Assembly: GCA_030704225.1 (NCBI GenBank)
Contig: CP131915.1
Location: forward strand, 372,001-436,000
Source: Kosakonia sp. H02
GTDB taxonomy: Bacteria > Pseudomonadota > Gammaproteobacteria > Enterobacterales > Enterobacteriaceae
Length of the DNA: 64,000 nt
Direction of reading: 5' to 3'
Each line of letters begins with the position of its first letter. Position 1 is the first letter of the stretch. The notes under the pieces are model-generated. The model searched no databases. It had not been told where the DNA came from and saw only the letters and a list, made by a program, of their open reading frames with translations. Shown piece after piece: positions 26,839 to 36,414 of the stretch. The position numbers and the translations under genes are program-made.

Positions 26839-28059
26839 GTGTTAGCCACTTTGATTTACCGGAGCCGACTGAACCGGGCATTAGTTCCCTCTCAACTGAC
26901 TGATCTTGTCGAACGAGCAAGCCTGAACAACGCGGCGTTGCAGGTGACGGGTATTTTACTGTTCGACGGCGAGCACTTTTTACAGGTGCTTGAGGGACCA
27001 CTGGCCTCAGTAAACAGCGTTTTCGAACGCATCAGCACCGATCCGCGTCATAGCAATATCGTCGAGTTAATGCGCGATTTTGCGCCGCGCCGCCGCTTTG
27101 TCGATCGCGGTATGGTGCTGTTCGATTTGCAGACACTGCGTCCGGCTGCCGTTCTACGCGCTATCCTCCGCTTTGGCACCCTGAAATACAATCTGGCGAG
27201 CAACGATCGGGTCTACAAATTTATCCGCCATTTTATCGCCTCACCGAATACCAATGGCGGAGTACGTAACACGTCACCTGAAGAGTGGCGTTTCACCCTG
27301 AAAACCTCACCGTTCGCCAGCGAAACATTGCCTGCTTTTCCCAATCAGCCCTGTCAGTTTGCCTTCCAGCCGATTATTGAACCGTTACGGGGGAAAATCT
27401 CCTCACTCGAAGCGCTGATCCGTGGGCCAAACGGCGGCAGCCCGCAGGACTATTTCGCCACTATTGCGCCAGATAAACTGCATGAAGCCGATCTCGCCTC
27501 GAAAGGCTGGGCGCTGGCAATGGCGCGCCGTCTGGGGATTGGTAACCACAAAATCGCCATCAATTTACTGCCGATGTCGCTGGTTAAAATCCCCGGCGCG
27601 GTGGATTTTCTGCTTGAACAGATAAGGCTTAATCAGCTTGATCCGGGGCAGATCATCGTCGAAGTAACCGAAGATGAAGTGATTTCCGGTTACGAAGAGT
27701 TTACCTGGGCGATCCGCCAGTTACGCGCGGCCGGGATTGGGCTGGCGATTGATGACTTCGGCTCCGGCTTTGCTGGCCTGTCGCTGCTGGCAAAATTTCA
27801 GCCGGACAAACTGAAAATCGACCGCACCCTGGTGACTGATATCCATCTGCATGGCCCGAAGCAGGCGATTGTTAAAGCGATTCTCGAATGCTGCGCTGAA
27901 CTGCAAATCAGCGTGGTGGCTGAAGGCGTTGAGAAAGTGGAAGAGTGGTGCTGGCTTGAAGCCGCTGGCGTTGAGCGTTTCCAGGGATTTTTGTTTGCCC
28001 GCCCGGCGCTTAACGGTGTGCCACCGATCAACTGGCCTGAGCGCCTCGATTGCCTTTAA
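26839..28059 (+). CDS. BLUF-EAL blue-light-regulated c-di-GMP phosphodiesterase
   Basis: Photoreceptor that hydrolyses c-di-GMP. Residues 1-95 are a BLUF flavin-binding domain with the key Tyr7, Asn31 and Gln49 (in LIYRS and HFLQVLEGP). Residues about 165-400 are an EAL domain with intact catalytic motifs: EALIRG, INLLPMSL, EVTEDEV, DDFGSG and EGVE. The 406-residue layout matches Klebsiella BlrP1 more than E. coli BluF, whose EAL domain is degenerate (no intact EAL or DDFG), so this protein is predicted to be enzymatically active. The start is GTG 26839 behind GAGGGT. A c-di-GMP synthase follows on the same strand. Confidence 0.93.
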   Translation: MLATLIYRSRLNRALVPSQLTDLVERASLNNAALQVTGILLFDGEHFLQVLEGPLASVNSVFERISTDPRHSNIVELMRDFAPRRRFVDRGMVLFDLQTLRPAAVLRAILRFGTLKYNLASNDRVYKFIRHFIASPNTNGGVRNTSPEEWRFTLKTSPFASETLPAFPNQPCQFAFQPIIEPLRGKISSLEALIRGPNGGSPQDYFATIAPDKLHEADLASKGWALAMARRLGIGNHKIAINLLPMSLVKIPGAVDFLLEQIRLNQLDPGQIIVEVTEDEVISGYEEFTWAIRQLRAAGIGLAIDDFGSGFAGLSLLAKFQPDKLKIDRTLVTDIHLHGPKQAIVKAILECCAELQISVVAEGVEKVEEWCWLEAAGVERFQGFLFARPALNGVPPINWPERLDCL

Positions 28060-28139
28060 CGTCGCCGGTTTGGCTTATAAATCGTCACGCTTCTATGCTT
28101 AAAACAGGCAAAGGATGTAATTAGGGGCAAGGGCCGTCG

Positions 28140-29675
28140 ATGAACGTCAAAAAGCAGGTAGCGCGGGCCCTGGCGCTCGATTCTTCCCTCGGGCGCAGCA
28201 TCACCTTTTTTATGGTGGCATTGCTGGTGGCGGGTGTGGCAACCAGCACCTGGACGCTGACCCGTTCGTGGGAGCGGGCTGTCTCGGACATCGAGCGGGA
28301 TGCGATTAACTTATCGGTTTCACAGGCACGCCAGGCGGAAGATACCTTTTTGCAGGCCGAGCTAGTGCTGCGCGATATCCGCCGCAATCTGTCAGCGGAT
28401 ACCGTCAATCTTGATACTTACCTCGCCGAGCTAAAATCCCGCTTACCGCAACTGCACGGGCTGTTTGTGTATGACGCCCAGGGCAATATGAAAGCCACCT
28501 CGTTTGGCAAAATCCCGTTAATGTCGAACAACAGCGATCGCGAATATTTTGTTTACCATCGCCGTAATGGCCACGGCGGCATTCATATCGGGCATGTGAT
28601 CCGTAGCCGGTCTACCGGCGATCTGGTTATCCCGGTCTCGTTACGCATCAGCGATGCGTCCGGCGGCTTTGCGGGGGTGCTGCTGGCAACGGTCAATATC
28701 GACTATTTCCGCCATTTTTACGCCTATTTTGAATTACAAAACCGTGACTTGCTGGCCCTGATCAATATCGATGGCTCGGCGTTATATGTGCGCCCGTACG
28801 GCGATGAAGTCATCAATCGCAATCTTTCCTCGAGCCCTTTATTTACCCGCGAACTGGCAAAAAAAGATCGCGGCAACGCGACCTGGGTTTCCACACTGGA
28901 TCATGTTGAGCGCACTTACGGTTTTGCGCGTCTGGAACGTTACCCGCTGGTGGTTGCCGCCGGGTATGACAAACCCGCGCTGTGGGAAAACTGGTTAAAA
29001 GACAGCCTGCCGGATCTGGTACTGAATGCCATGTTGTTACTGGGCACGCTACTGATGGGGTCGATTGTTTTTCGTCAGGTACGCCTGAATGTACGCAACC
29101 AGACAGAGCTCGCCATGCTGCGGGATGAACTGACCAGCATTAACCATACGCTGCAATTGATGGCGCTAGCCGACGGCCTGACCGGGCTTGCTAACCGCCG
29201 CCAGCTCGATCTGTTTTTAAGCACAAGCCTGAAAGCATCTGCCATCACGCAAAAACCGGTGGCGCTGATCATGATCGATATCGACTACTTCAAACGCTAT
29301 AACGATTTCTATGGTCACGTCGCCGGGGATAACTGCCTGCGTCGGGTGGGGGAAATTATCCAGAAGCTGAAACTGCGCCAGAGCGATTTGATTGCCCGGT
29401 ACGGCGGCGAAGAGTTCGCGATTATTTTGCCGGATACCGGCCCGGAAGCCGCACTGAGCGTGGCGCGCCAGGCGGTCGCTGCCGTGCACAATGCGCAAAT
29501 CCCCCATGTGAACACCAGCGGACCGGAGAGTATTGTCACCATCAGCGCCGGGTGTTACAGCATTATTGCCGATCAGAATTTCGATGACGCTATCCGGTTG
29601 AAAGAGGGGGCGGATAAAGCGCTCTATCAGGCCAAAATTGAAGGGCGCAACCGGGCGGTAGCCGCCACGCAGTAG
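28140..29675 (+). CDS. Membrane diguanylate cyclase with dCache sensor
   Basis: Inner-membrane c-di-GMP synthase of 511 residues. A membrane helix at about 22-42 and a second at about 292-312 enclose a periplasmic dCache-type sensor of about 245 residues (SFGKIPLMSNNSDREYF is typical of that fold). A short coiled linker leads to the GGDEF domain at about 345-510, with DGLTGLANRR, IDIDYFKRYND and an intact RYGGEEFAIILP. No RxxD inhibitory site immediately before the motif was identified with confidence. It lies 80 bases after the BLUF-EAL gene, so opposing activities are side by side. Confidence 0.92.
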   Translation: MNVKKQVARALALDSSLGRSITFFMVALLVAGVATSTWTLTRSWERAVSDIERDAINLSVSQARQAEDTFLQAELVLRDIRRNLSADTVNLDTYLAELKSRLPQLHGLFVYDAQGNMKATSFGKIPLMSNNSDREYFVYHRRNGHGGIHIGHVIRSRSTGDLVIPVSLRISDASGGFAGVLLATVNIDYFRHFYAYFELQNRDLLALINIDGSALYVRPYGDEVINRNLSSSPLFTRELAKKDRGNATWVSTLDHVERTYGFARLERYPLVVAAGYDKPALWENWLKDSLPDLVLNAMLLLGTLLMGSIVFRQVRLNVRNQTELAMLRDELTSINHTLQLMALADGLTGLANRRQLDLFLSTSLKASAITQKPVALIMIDIDYFKRYNDFYGHVAGDNCLRRVGEIIQKLKLRQSDLIARYGGEEFAIILPDTGPEAALSVARQAVAAVHNAQIPHVNTSGPESIVTISAGCYSIIADQNFDDAIRLKEGADKALYQAKIEGRNRAVAATQ

Positions 29676-29712
29676 GCATTTTATCGGGTGGCGTAGCCGC
29701 CATCAGGCATTT
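29676..29712. repeat. REP-like element after the cyclase gene
   Basis: TATCGGGTGGCGTAGCCGCC followed by ATCAGGCATTT resembles one enterobacterial REP unit. It separates the cyclase gene from the ThDP enzyme gene. Confidence 0.55.
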
Positions 29713-29762
29713 GCATCGTCTACCCTTAAAGTTTCTAAATGAAGCTGCAAGGAGAAAGCACG

Positions 29763-31541
29763 ATGAGCATGAAAACCAGCGACTTCTTTGTCCAGCGCCT
29801 GAAAGAGTGGGGCGTGACGCGCATTTACGGTTACCCGGGCGACGGCATTAACGGTGTGCTTGGCGCTATTCAGCGCGCCAACAAAGCAGGCGACGGCATC
29901 GAATTTATCCAGGTTCGCCACGAAGAGATGGCGGCGTTTATGGCCGTCGGCCACGCAAAATTTACCGGCGAACTCGGCGTCTGTTTATCGACCGGCGGGC
30001 CGGGAGCAACCCATCTGCTGACCGGCTTATACGATGCCAAAATGGATCATGCCCCGGTCCTGGCGATTGCGGGTCAGGCAGAGACCACCGCGCGCGGAGC
30101 CAGCTATCAGCAGGAGATGAACCTCGATCGCGTTTTTTCTGATGTAGCGAATTTTGTCCAGGAAGCGGCGACACCGGCGCAGGTGCGCCACCTGGTGGAT
30201 CGCGGCGTGCGCGTGGCGATGGCGCAAAACGGGGTCGGCGTGGTGATTATCCCGAAAGATGTGCAAGACGAAGCCTGGCAGCCACCGCAACATGTGCACG
30301 GCTTTACCCATTCCGGCTCTGGCTATCAGCGCCCACGCGTGATCCCACACGATGGGGATCTGCAACGCGCCGCCGACGTGCTCAACGCCGGAAAAAAAGT
30401 GGCTCTCCTGATTGGCGCGGGTGCGCGTAATGCGGCGGTGGAAGTGGTGCAGGCCGCGAATGTGCTCGGCGCAGGTGTCGCCAAAGCGCTGCTCGGCAAA
30501 GATGTGCTGCCTGATGATGCGCCGTTTGTTACCGGCTCAATCGGCCTGCTGGGCACCGAGCCTTCCTGGAAACTGATGCAGGAGTGCGACACCTTACTGA
30601 TGATCGGCAGCGGTTTCCCGTGGACCGAGTTTTTGCCACCGGAAGGCAATGCCCGCGCGGTACAAATTGATATCGATCCGGCGATGCTTGGCCTGCGTTA
30701 TCCCTGCGAAGTCAACTTGCACGGCGATGCAGCGGAAACGTTACGCGCGTTGCTGCCGCTACTGGAGCAGAAAACCGACCGTAGCTGGCAGGAGACGATA
30801 GCGAAAAATGTCCAGCAGTGGTGGCAGCAGATGGAGCAGCGGGCAATGGCGCCCGCCAACCCGGTAAACCCGCAGCGCGTGGTGTGGGAAATGTCGCCGC
30901 TATTGCCGGACGACGCGATTGTGACGTCTGATTCCGGTTCCTGCGCCAACTGGTTTGCCCGCGATTACCGGGTTAAACAGGGCCAGCGGGCGTCCCTTTC
31001 CGGCGGGCTGGCTTGTATGGGGGCCGCGGTGCCGTATGCGATTGCCGCCAAATTTGCCGCGCCGCAGAAAACGGTGGTGGCGCTGGTAGGCGATGGTGCC
31101 ATGCAGATGAACAATATGGCGGAGCTGATAACCATTCAGAAATACTGGCAGCAGTGGGCCGATCCACGCCTCATTATTTGTGTGTTCAATAATCAGGACT
31201 TGAATCAGGTCACCTGGGAGCAGCGGGTGATGGAAGGCAACCCACGTTTTGAAGCGACGCAGCAACTGCCGGATGTGCATTACGCCGAATTTGCCCGTTC
31301 GCTCGGGCTGGGTGGGATTTTTGTTGATACGCCGGACGCGCTGGCGAGTGCCTGGCAGCAGGCGTTGCAGTCCGACCGCCCGGTGGTCTTAGAGGTGAAA
31401 ACCGATCCGGAAGTGGCACCGTTGCCGCCGCATATTACCTTTAAGCAGGCGAAAGCGTTTATGGCCTCGATGGCGAAAGGCGACAGAGGCGCGGTGCAGG
31501 TAATAAGCGATACCGCCAGCCAGTTGTTCCATAAGAAGTGA
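29763..31541 (+). CDS. Thiamine-diphosphate enzyme, pyruvate-oxidase-like
   Basis: A 592-residue ThDP-dependent enzyme related to PoxB and acetolactate synthase. The N-terminal domain has GYPGDGINGV and the catalytic glutamate in RHEEMAAFMAVGHAKFTG. The C-terminal ThDP motif VGDGAMQMNNMAEL...VFNNQDLNQ is complete. It is only moderately similar to E. coli PoxB and has a different C-terminus (no obvious PoxB lipid-binding tail), so the reaction could be pyruvate oxidation or another 2-oxo acid decarboxylation. Start ATG 29763 has AAGGAG upstream. It appears to be monocistronic. Confidence 0.8.
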   Translation: MSMKTSDFFVQRLKEWGVTRIYGYPGDGINGVLGAIQRANKAGDGIEFIQVRHEEMAAFMAVGHAKFTGELGVCLSTGGPGATHLLTGLYDAKMDHAPVLAIAGQAETTARGASYQQEMNLDRVFSDVANFVQEAATPAQVRHLVDRGVRVAMAQNGVGVVIIPKDVQDEAWQPPQHVHGFTHSGSGYQRPRVIPHDGDLQRAADVLNAGKKVALLIGAGARNAAVEVVQAANVLGAGVAKALLGKDVLPDDAPFVTGSIGLLGTEPSWKLMQECDTLLMIGSGFPWTEFLPPEGNARAVQIDIDPAMLGLRYPCEVNLHGDAAETLRALLPLLEQKTDRSWQETIAKNVQQWWQQMEQRAMAPANPVNPQRVVWEMSPLLPDDAIVTSDSGSCANWFARDYRVKQGQRASLSGGLACMGAAVPYAIAAKFAAPQKTVVALVGDGAMQMNNMAELITIQKYWQQWADPRLIICVFNNQDLNQVTWEQRVMEGNPRFEATQQLPDVHYAEFARSLGLGGIFVDTPDALASAWQQALQSDRPVVLEVKTDPEVAPLPPHITFKQAKAFMASMAKGDRGAVQVISDTASQLFHKK

Positions 31542-31542
31542 C

Positions 31543-31575
31543 AAAAAAAGCCCGATAACGCGCCGGTTATCGGGC
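31543..31575 (-). terminator. Rho-independent terminator of the alpha/beta hydrolase gene
   Basis: On the minus strand a perfect 10-bp stem GCCCGATAAC/GTTATCGGGC is followed by seven T residues. It begins one base after the stop of the convergent ThDP gene and may serve both. Confidence 0.9.
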
Positions 31576-31622
31576 AGGGAATTCCCTGGTCGGGTAAGCG
31601 TCAGCGCCCCCGACATTGGGTT

Positions 31623-32444
31623 TTACAACGTCTGTAAGAACGCCAGCAGATCGTTGTTTAACTGATCCTGATGCGTTACCGCAAAGCCGTGCGGGCCGTT
31701 GTCATACACTTTCAACTCGGCACCTTCAATTAACTCCGCCGAGAGCTTACCGGTTGCTTCAAACGGCACCACCTGGTCATTGCTGCCATGGATAACCAGC
31801 GTCGGCACATCGACTTTCGCCACATCGGCGCGGAAGTCGGTTTCAGAAAACGCGGTGACGCAATCCAGCGTCCCCTTCAGTGAAGCCAGCAGAGCGATAT
31901 TTAAGGTCTGCGTCAGTACACCATCAGACACTTTTTGCCCGGCGTTCAGGCCATAGAACGGGGTCGCGAAATCGCTGATAAACTGTGCGCGATCTTTGCG
32001 CAACCCCGCTTTAATGCCGTCGAACACACTCTTATCCACACCTTCTGGGTGATCGTCCGTTTTGCCGAAAATCGGCGTTACCGCGCCCAGCAGCGCCAGC
32101 CCGGCCACGCGTGACGTGCCGTAACGACCAATGTAGCGGGCCACATCACCGCCGCCCATCGAGAAGCCCACCAGCGTGACATCATTCAGATCCAGCGCGG
32201 TGATCAAGTCATTAATATCGGATGCAAACGTATCGTAGTCATACCCGTTCCACGGCTGGTCAGAACGACCAAAGCCACGGCGGTCAAAGGCAATCACCCG
32301 ATAACCGCGCTCAGCGAGGAAATTAAGCTGGCTATCCCACATATCCGCATCCAGCGGCCAGCCGTGGCTGAAAAGAACCGGTTTGCCTGTGCCCCAGTCT
32401 TTGTAATAGATCTGCGTCCCATCCTGCGTTTTGATCGTGCTCAT
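31623..32444 (-). CDS. Alpha/beta hydrolase, cofactor-free haloperoxidase/esterase type
   Basis: A 273-residue cytoplasmic hydrolase. The nucleophile elbow is GFSMGGG near residue 97, the oxyanion region HGWPLDADMW is near 28, the acidic residue lies in HGSNDQVVP near 222 and the catalytic His in NGPHGFAVTH near 251, so the triad is complete. The sequence is typical of the non-heme chloroperoxidase group, whose natural activity is usually ester or perester hydrolysis. It is a single gene with its own terminator. Confidence 0.87.
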   Translation of the reverse strand: MSTIKTQDGTQIYYKDWGTGKPVLFSHGWPLDADMWDSQLNFLAERGYRVIAFDRRGFGRSDQPWNGYDYDTFASDINDLITALDLNDVTLVGFSMGGGDVARYIGRYGTSRVAGLALLGAVTPIFGKTDDHPEGVDKSVFDGIKAGLRKDRAQFISDFATPFYGLNAGQKVSDGVLTQTLNIALLASLKGTLDCVTAFSETDFRADVAKVDVPTLVIHGSNDQVVPFEATGKLSAELIEGAELKVYDNGPHGFAVTHQDQLNNDLLAFLQTL

Positions 32445-32639
32445 TGGCTTACCTCTATTGAGATTGAGTGACGTTTTTTACGAACCGCTAACGTAAAACT
32501 GTAGCAGCCCGGAGCACTCGGCGAGGGGTTACGGCACAAAGCGGCAACGCAGAATCAGAACAATTGCAGAGCCTTGTTAAGGAAGATGATGGTAAAAAGG
32601 TGCATAAATAACGTCGCGATTAAGCCAGAGAGGATGACG

Positions 32640-33182
32640 ATGTCGGATATCAAAACCCTTGCCACCACCGAAGTGTACCGCAACAAATGGATGTGCCTGC
32701 GTGAAGATCGCATTCTGCGGGCAGATGGTAATGAAGGGATCTATTCGGTGGTGGAAAAGGCAGATTTTGTTGTGATCATCGCCCGCCAGGATGACAGCAT
32801 GTATGTGGTTGAGCAATTCCGTTATCCCATTCATCAACGCACCATTGAACTGCCGCAGGGCTCGTGGGAATGCGCGCCAGATGAGGATCCGCTGCGTGTC
32901 GCCGCTGGCGAATTGCAGGAGGAGACCGGACTGGTGGCCGGAAGTATGCGCTGGGTGGGTTACCAGAAACTGGCGCAGGGCTATTCGAGCCAGGGTTATC
33001 ATATTTTCCTCGCTGAGGATCTGACGCATCATCAGCAATCACTGGATCCCGAGGAGTTCGGCCTGACGGCACGTAAAATGCCGATGGCTGAGTTTGAGGC
33101 ATTGATCTGTGATGGCACGATCAGCGATGCCACGTCGGTCACCGCTTTTCTGCTGGCGAAACTGAAAGGGATGCTCGGGTGA
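32640..33182 (+). CDS. NUDIX hydrolase, ADP-ribose pyrophosphatase-like
   Basis: Hydrolyses a nucleoside diphosphate linked to another group; ADP-ribose or ADP-sugar is typical for this subfamily. The Nudix helix is recognisable near residue 95 (AAGELQEETGL), with Gly in place of the first Arg of REUxEE but both key Glu residues present. The N-terminal beta region has VVEQFRYP. I chose ATG 32640 because GAGAGG lies 6 bases upstream; ATG 32634 would add two residues. Product length is 180. Neighbours do not suggest a specific substrate. Confidence 0.82.
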   Translation: MSDIKTLATTEVYRNKWMCLREDRILRADGNEGIYSVVEKADFVVIIARQDDSMYVVEQFRYPIHQRTIELPQGSWECAPDEDPLRVAAGELQEETGLVAGSMRWVGYQKLAQGYSSQGYHIFLAEDLTHHQQSLDPEEFGLTARKMPMAEFEALICDGTISDATSVTAFLLAKLKGMLG

Positions 33183-33305
33183 TGTTCTCAGTTTGCAAAC
33201 CAATGGAAAGTTACGAGGACGCGATGCGCGTTTGTCATCCCGCCAGGCCATCGGTTCGATTGTCCTGCGTCTGGGGGATGATGCTTAAACTTTTCACGAT
33301 GTTAT

Positions 33306-34691
33306 TTACGGATAACGCGCCTGCCTGAGTCGGCTAACACTCAACAAGATCGACAGCAGCGTTGCGCCCGCCGCCAGCCACAATGAGAGCCGAATAGCGG
33401 CGGCTTGCTGGGTGTACAGCGAAAAGGTAACGCCAACAAACGCGGTTCCCAGGCACTGACCAAAGGTGCGCACAATCGCCAGTATCCCGGAGGCATAGCT
33501 GCTCAACTCGCGCGATGCGTTGGCGAGCATCTCGCGGTTGTTCGGGCTTTGAAAACAGCCGAAGCCGATCCCGCATACCAGACTGCGCAGGGTGATATCC
33601 CACGCCTGCGCATGTTCCGACAACAGCGCCAGCAATAGTAAACCGATCGCAAACAGGCATAAGCCGCTGGTGGCAATAAGGGCCGGGGCATAGCGATCCG
33701 CAAGCCGCCCGGCATGAGGCGCGACCAGAATAATGCCCACCGGCCAGGCGGTGAACAACAGCGCCGCGCTAAACGCGCTGTAACCATAAACCTGCTGGAA
33801 CAGAAACGGCAGCGCCACAAAGGTTATGCCCTGGCTGACAAACGAAGAGAGCGAGGTGAGCGCTGCCAGGGAAAATCGCGCGGAGGTGAATAATTCAAGG
33901 GGCAGCAACGGTTGCGCAACGTTTCGCTGGTGGCGAATAAAGAGCAGCCCGGCAACCAGCGCAACCAGTCCCCAGACCAACGCCTGCGCCAGCGAACCCG
34001 CGTGAGAAAAAGCGTCGGATGCCATTATCACTGCGCCAAGGGTCGTTGCCGAAAGTAACGCGCCCAGGGTGTCGAAAGCGCCGCGTTGTGTGTGTCTGTT
34101 AGAGGGAATAACCCGCAACGTCAGGGCCAGCGCGACTACGCCCAGCGGAATATTAATGGCAAACAGCCATTGCCAGCTCAGCGTTGCCAGCAGCGTTCCG
34201 CCGAGTACCGGGGCGATGGCGGTGCTGGAGGCGATCAACAGCGCATTCATCCCCAGAATGCGCCCCAGTAACCGGTTCGGGAAAATGGCGCGCAGGATCG
34301 CCGGGGCGATACTTAGCGTTGCTGCACCGCCAATGCCTTGCAGGATGCGCATGGCGACAAGCATTTCCAGGGACGATGAAAGCGCGCAGCCGAGCGAGGC
34401 GAGGGTGAACACGCTCAGCCCGGTGGCAAACAGCGTGCGAAAGCCCCAGCGCGTGGCGAGCGCGGCGAAAATCGCCAGCGTCATGGCAGTGGAAAGCAAA
34501 TAGCCGTTGGCGATCCAAACCGCATCGCTGCCGTTAACGTGCAGCGCACGGGCTATTTGCGGCAAGGCGATATTCACCATTGCGCCGTCAAATACCGCCA
34601 TGGTTGTGCTGGTCATCACCGCAAACATGGCGAAAGCGCGTTCGCGTCCCGGTAATCCCTCATCGCCAGGTTGCAGGGAAAAGAGTTCCAT
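33306..34691 (-). CDS. MFS multidrug exporter, DHA2 (EmrB/QacA) family
   Basis: A 461-residue inner-membrane protein with about 14 helices. The DHA2 motif with DGAMVNIALPQIARAL near residue 34 and the motif-C-like GIGGAATLSIAPAILRAIFP near 120 identify it. I set the start at ATG 34691 because AGAGGT lies just upstream; an in-frame upstream start would add 11 residues. It is divergent from a LysR gene 129 bases away, which probably regulates it. Confidence 0.88.
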   Translation of the reverse strand: MELFSLQPGDEGLPGRERAFAMFAVMTSTTMAVFDGAMVNIALPQIARALHVNGSDAVWIANGYLLSTAMTLAIFAALATRWGFRTLFATGLSVFTLASLGCALSSSLEMLVAMRILQGIGGAATLSIAPAILRAIFPNRLLGRILGMNALLIASSTAIAPVLGGTLLATLSWQWLFAINIPLGVVALALTLRVIPSNRHTQRGAFDTLGALLSATTLGAVIMASDAFSHAGSLAQALVWGLVALVAGLLFIRHQRNVAQPLLPLELFTSARFSLAALTSLSSFVSQGITFVALPFLFQQVYGYSAFSAALLFTAWPVGIILVAPHAGRLADRYAPALIATSGLCLFAIGLLLLALLSEHAQAWDITLRSLVCGIGFGCFQSPNNREMLANASRELSSYASGILAIVRTFGQCLGTAFVGVTFSLYTQQAAAIRLSLWLAAGATLLSILLSVSRLRQARYP

Positions 34692-34720
34692 AGATACCTC
34701 TGCTGAATTTTTACTTGCCT

Positions 34721-34739
34721 TCACTGTACGTTGCAGTGA
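34721..34739. promoter_or_regulatory. LysR-type operator candidate
   Basis: TCACTG-TACGTTG-CAGTGA is a perfect inverted repeat in the divergent MFS/LysR intergenic region. Its length and dyad suit a LysR regulator box. Confidence 0.5.
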
Positions 34740-34820
34740 TATAAGGCGGAAGGCGCAGCAGTTGCATTAATATGTTGCGTCAAACGCCTTATCTTCGCGC
34801 TTTGATAAAGAGACGATGCC

Positions 34821-35735
34821 ATGACAGATCTTAATTTGCTGATTGCGCTGGATGCGTTGATTGCAGAACGCAGCGTTGCGGCGGCTGCGCGCAGGCTTGG
34901 CCTGAGTACCTCCGCGATGAGCCGTACCCTGAGCCGTCTGCGGGAAACCACCGGCGACCCGCTGTTGGTGCGGGCAGGGCGCACGATGGTGCTGACGCCT
35001 TATGCTGAAGCCATCCGTGAGCGTGCGCAAAATGCGGTGTTTGAAGCGCGGGCGGTGTTGCGACCCGCCATGCCGGATTTCAATATTGCTTCGCTCACGC
35101 AGATGTTTACCTTGCGGGCAAACGACGGTTTTGTGGAGGCTTTCGGGCCAACCTTAATTGCCGAAGCCGCAGCAAAGGCACCCGGTGTGCTGTTGCGCTT
35201 TATGCCGAAGCCGGAGAAAAGCGCCGGGCCGCTGCGCGAAGGGCGGGTCGATCTGGAAATTGGCGTACTGGGTGAGATGGGGCCGGAGATCCGACTGCAA
35301 GCCTTGTTCAGAGACAGGTTTGTCGGCGTCGTCAGAAACGAACATCCTCTTGCGCAAGGCGATAGTGTGACGATCGCGCAATATACCGCCTGGGGGCATG
35401 TCATTGCTTCCCGGCGCGGGTTGCTCAGCGGGCCGGTGGATGATGGGTTGGCAGAAGCGGGTTTAACCCGGCGGATCGCCGCCGTGGTGCCTGGTTTTCC
35501 TGCCGCGCTGGCCGTAGCACGCACGACCGATCTCATCGCGTTGCTGCCGGCGTCGTTCCTGATTAATTCCGTTGCCGGGGAAGGGCTGCACATGTTTGAA
35601 CTGCCGGTGAAAACACGGCCAATCACCATATCGCAGATGTGGCATCCGCGTTCTGAAGTGGATCCCGCGCACCGCTGGCTGCGGCAGTTTGTGCTGGGTG
35701 TATGTCGGCGCTTGATGCCGGATGGAAGAGGGTAG
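34821..35735 (+). CDS. LysR-family transcription regulator
   Basis: A 304-residue regulator with an N-terminal winged helix (AAARRLGLSTSAMSRTLSRLRETTGDPLLVRAG, about residues 20-52, is the LysR signature region) and a C-terminal periplasmic-binding-fold co-inducer domain. It is divergent from the DHA2 exporter with a palindrome between them, the usual layout for a LysR regulator and its target. The inducer is unknown. Confidence 0.9.
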   Translation: MTDLNLLIALDALIAERSVAAAARRLGLSTSAMSRTLSRLRETTGDPLLVRAGRTMVLTPYAEAIRERAQNAVFEARAVLRPAMPDFNIASLTQMFTLRANDGFVEAFGPTLIAEAAAKAPGVLLRFMPKPEKSAGPLREGRVDLEIGVLGEMGPEIRLQALFRDRFVGVVRNEHPLAQGDSVTIAQYTAWGHVIASRRGLLSGPVDDGLAEAGLTRRIAAVVPGFPAALAVARTTDLIALLPASFLINSVAGEGLHMFELPVKTRPITISQMWHPRSEVDPAHRWLRQFVLGVCRRLMPDGRG

Positions 35736-35800
35736 CCAGGGAGATAGAGCTTTTTTGCTCTCTCTACATTTATTAATGTGACGTACCAACAGAATAGCCG

Positions 35801-36409
35801 CTATTTTCTTTTCATAGTCTGGATGAGCTGTTGTTGAATTTTAGATTGCTTACGCCAGACTCGGTTATGCAGGTATAAAGCATTTGATCTAAAGAACAAA
35901 GAGGAATTGAGACATTTAATACTACTTGCAATAAAAACCAAGCCTAATACTGAACAGATCATAAGTGTTGATATATTACCTGCACTAGATACAAGAGAAA
36001 TAACAGCGAATACGAAAAAACTCAGTGCCAACACAGCTGTCAAAAGCGTAATCAATAGATATAGCTTGAACGCCCATAAGAAACCACGAGCAGTAAAAAA
36101 AAGAGATGAAACAAGGATAACGCAATAGGTGAACATAAAGGGTAAAATAGCTGCCGTCACTGCGTACTCAGGTAACTCGGCCCAGCGAAATAACGCCAGC
36201 CATGCAAAGGATTGCGGCATGGTAAAACTTAATGCATTAAGAACCATACTGGTAACAAAAGATATACCAACCATATGCCAACCTACAGGCGCACCCAATC
36301 TGTCTTTTAGTCGATCTTTCAAAAACTCTAGTTTTTCGAGATCGTTTGTTTTTATTTTCCTTGAGATGACTGCGCTAAGGATATAGCTGCGCTTTATATA
36401 AAGTAACAT
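35801..36409 (-). CDS. Hypothetical four-helix membrane protein, possible immunity protein
   Basis: I do not recognise this 202-residue protein. It has four predicted membrane helices (about residues 48-66, 83-110, 114-138 and 145-168) and a basic C-terminus (RVWRKQSKIQQQ...MKRK). Its start lies 5 bases after the stop of the upstream gene, so the two are co-translated. DNA is clearly AT-richer than the flanking LysR and MFS genes. A small membrane protein directly behind a glycine/alanine-rich hydrophobic protein is the usual layout of a pore-forming effector with its immunity protein. The assignment is inference from layout. Confidence 0.55.
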   Translation of the reverse strand: MLLYIKRSYILSAVISRKIKTNDLEKLEFLKDRLKDRLGAPVGWHMVGISFVTSMVLNALSFTMPQSFAWLALFRWAELPEYAVTAAILPFMFTYCVILVSSLFFTARGFLWAFKLYLLITLLTAVLALSFFVFAVISLVSSAGNISTLMICSVLGLVFIASSIKCLNSSLFFRSNALYLHNRVWRKQSKIQQQLIQTMKRK

Positions 36410-36414
36410 CGCGA

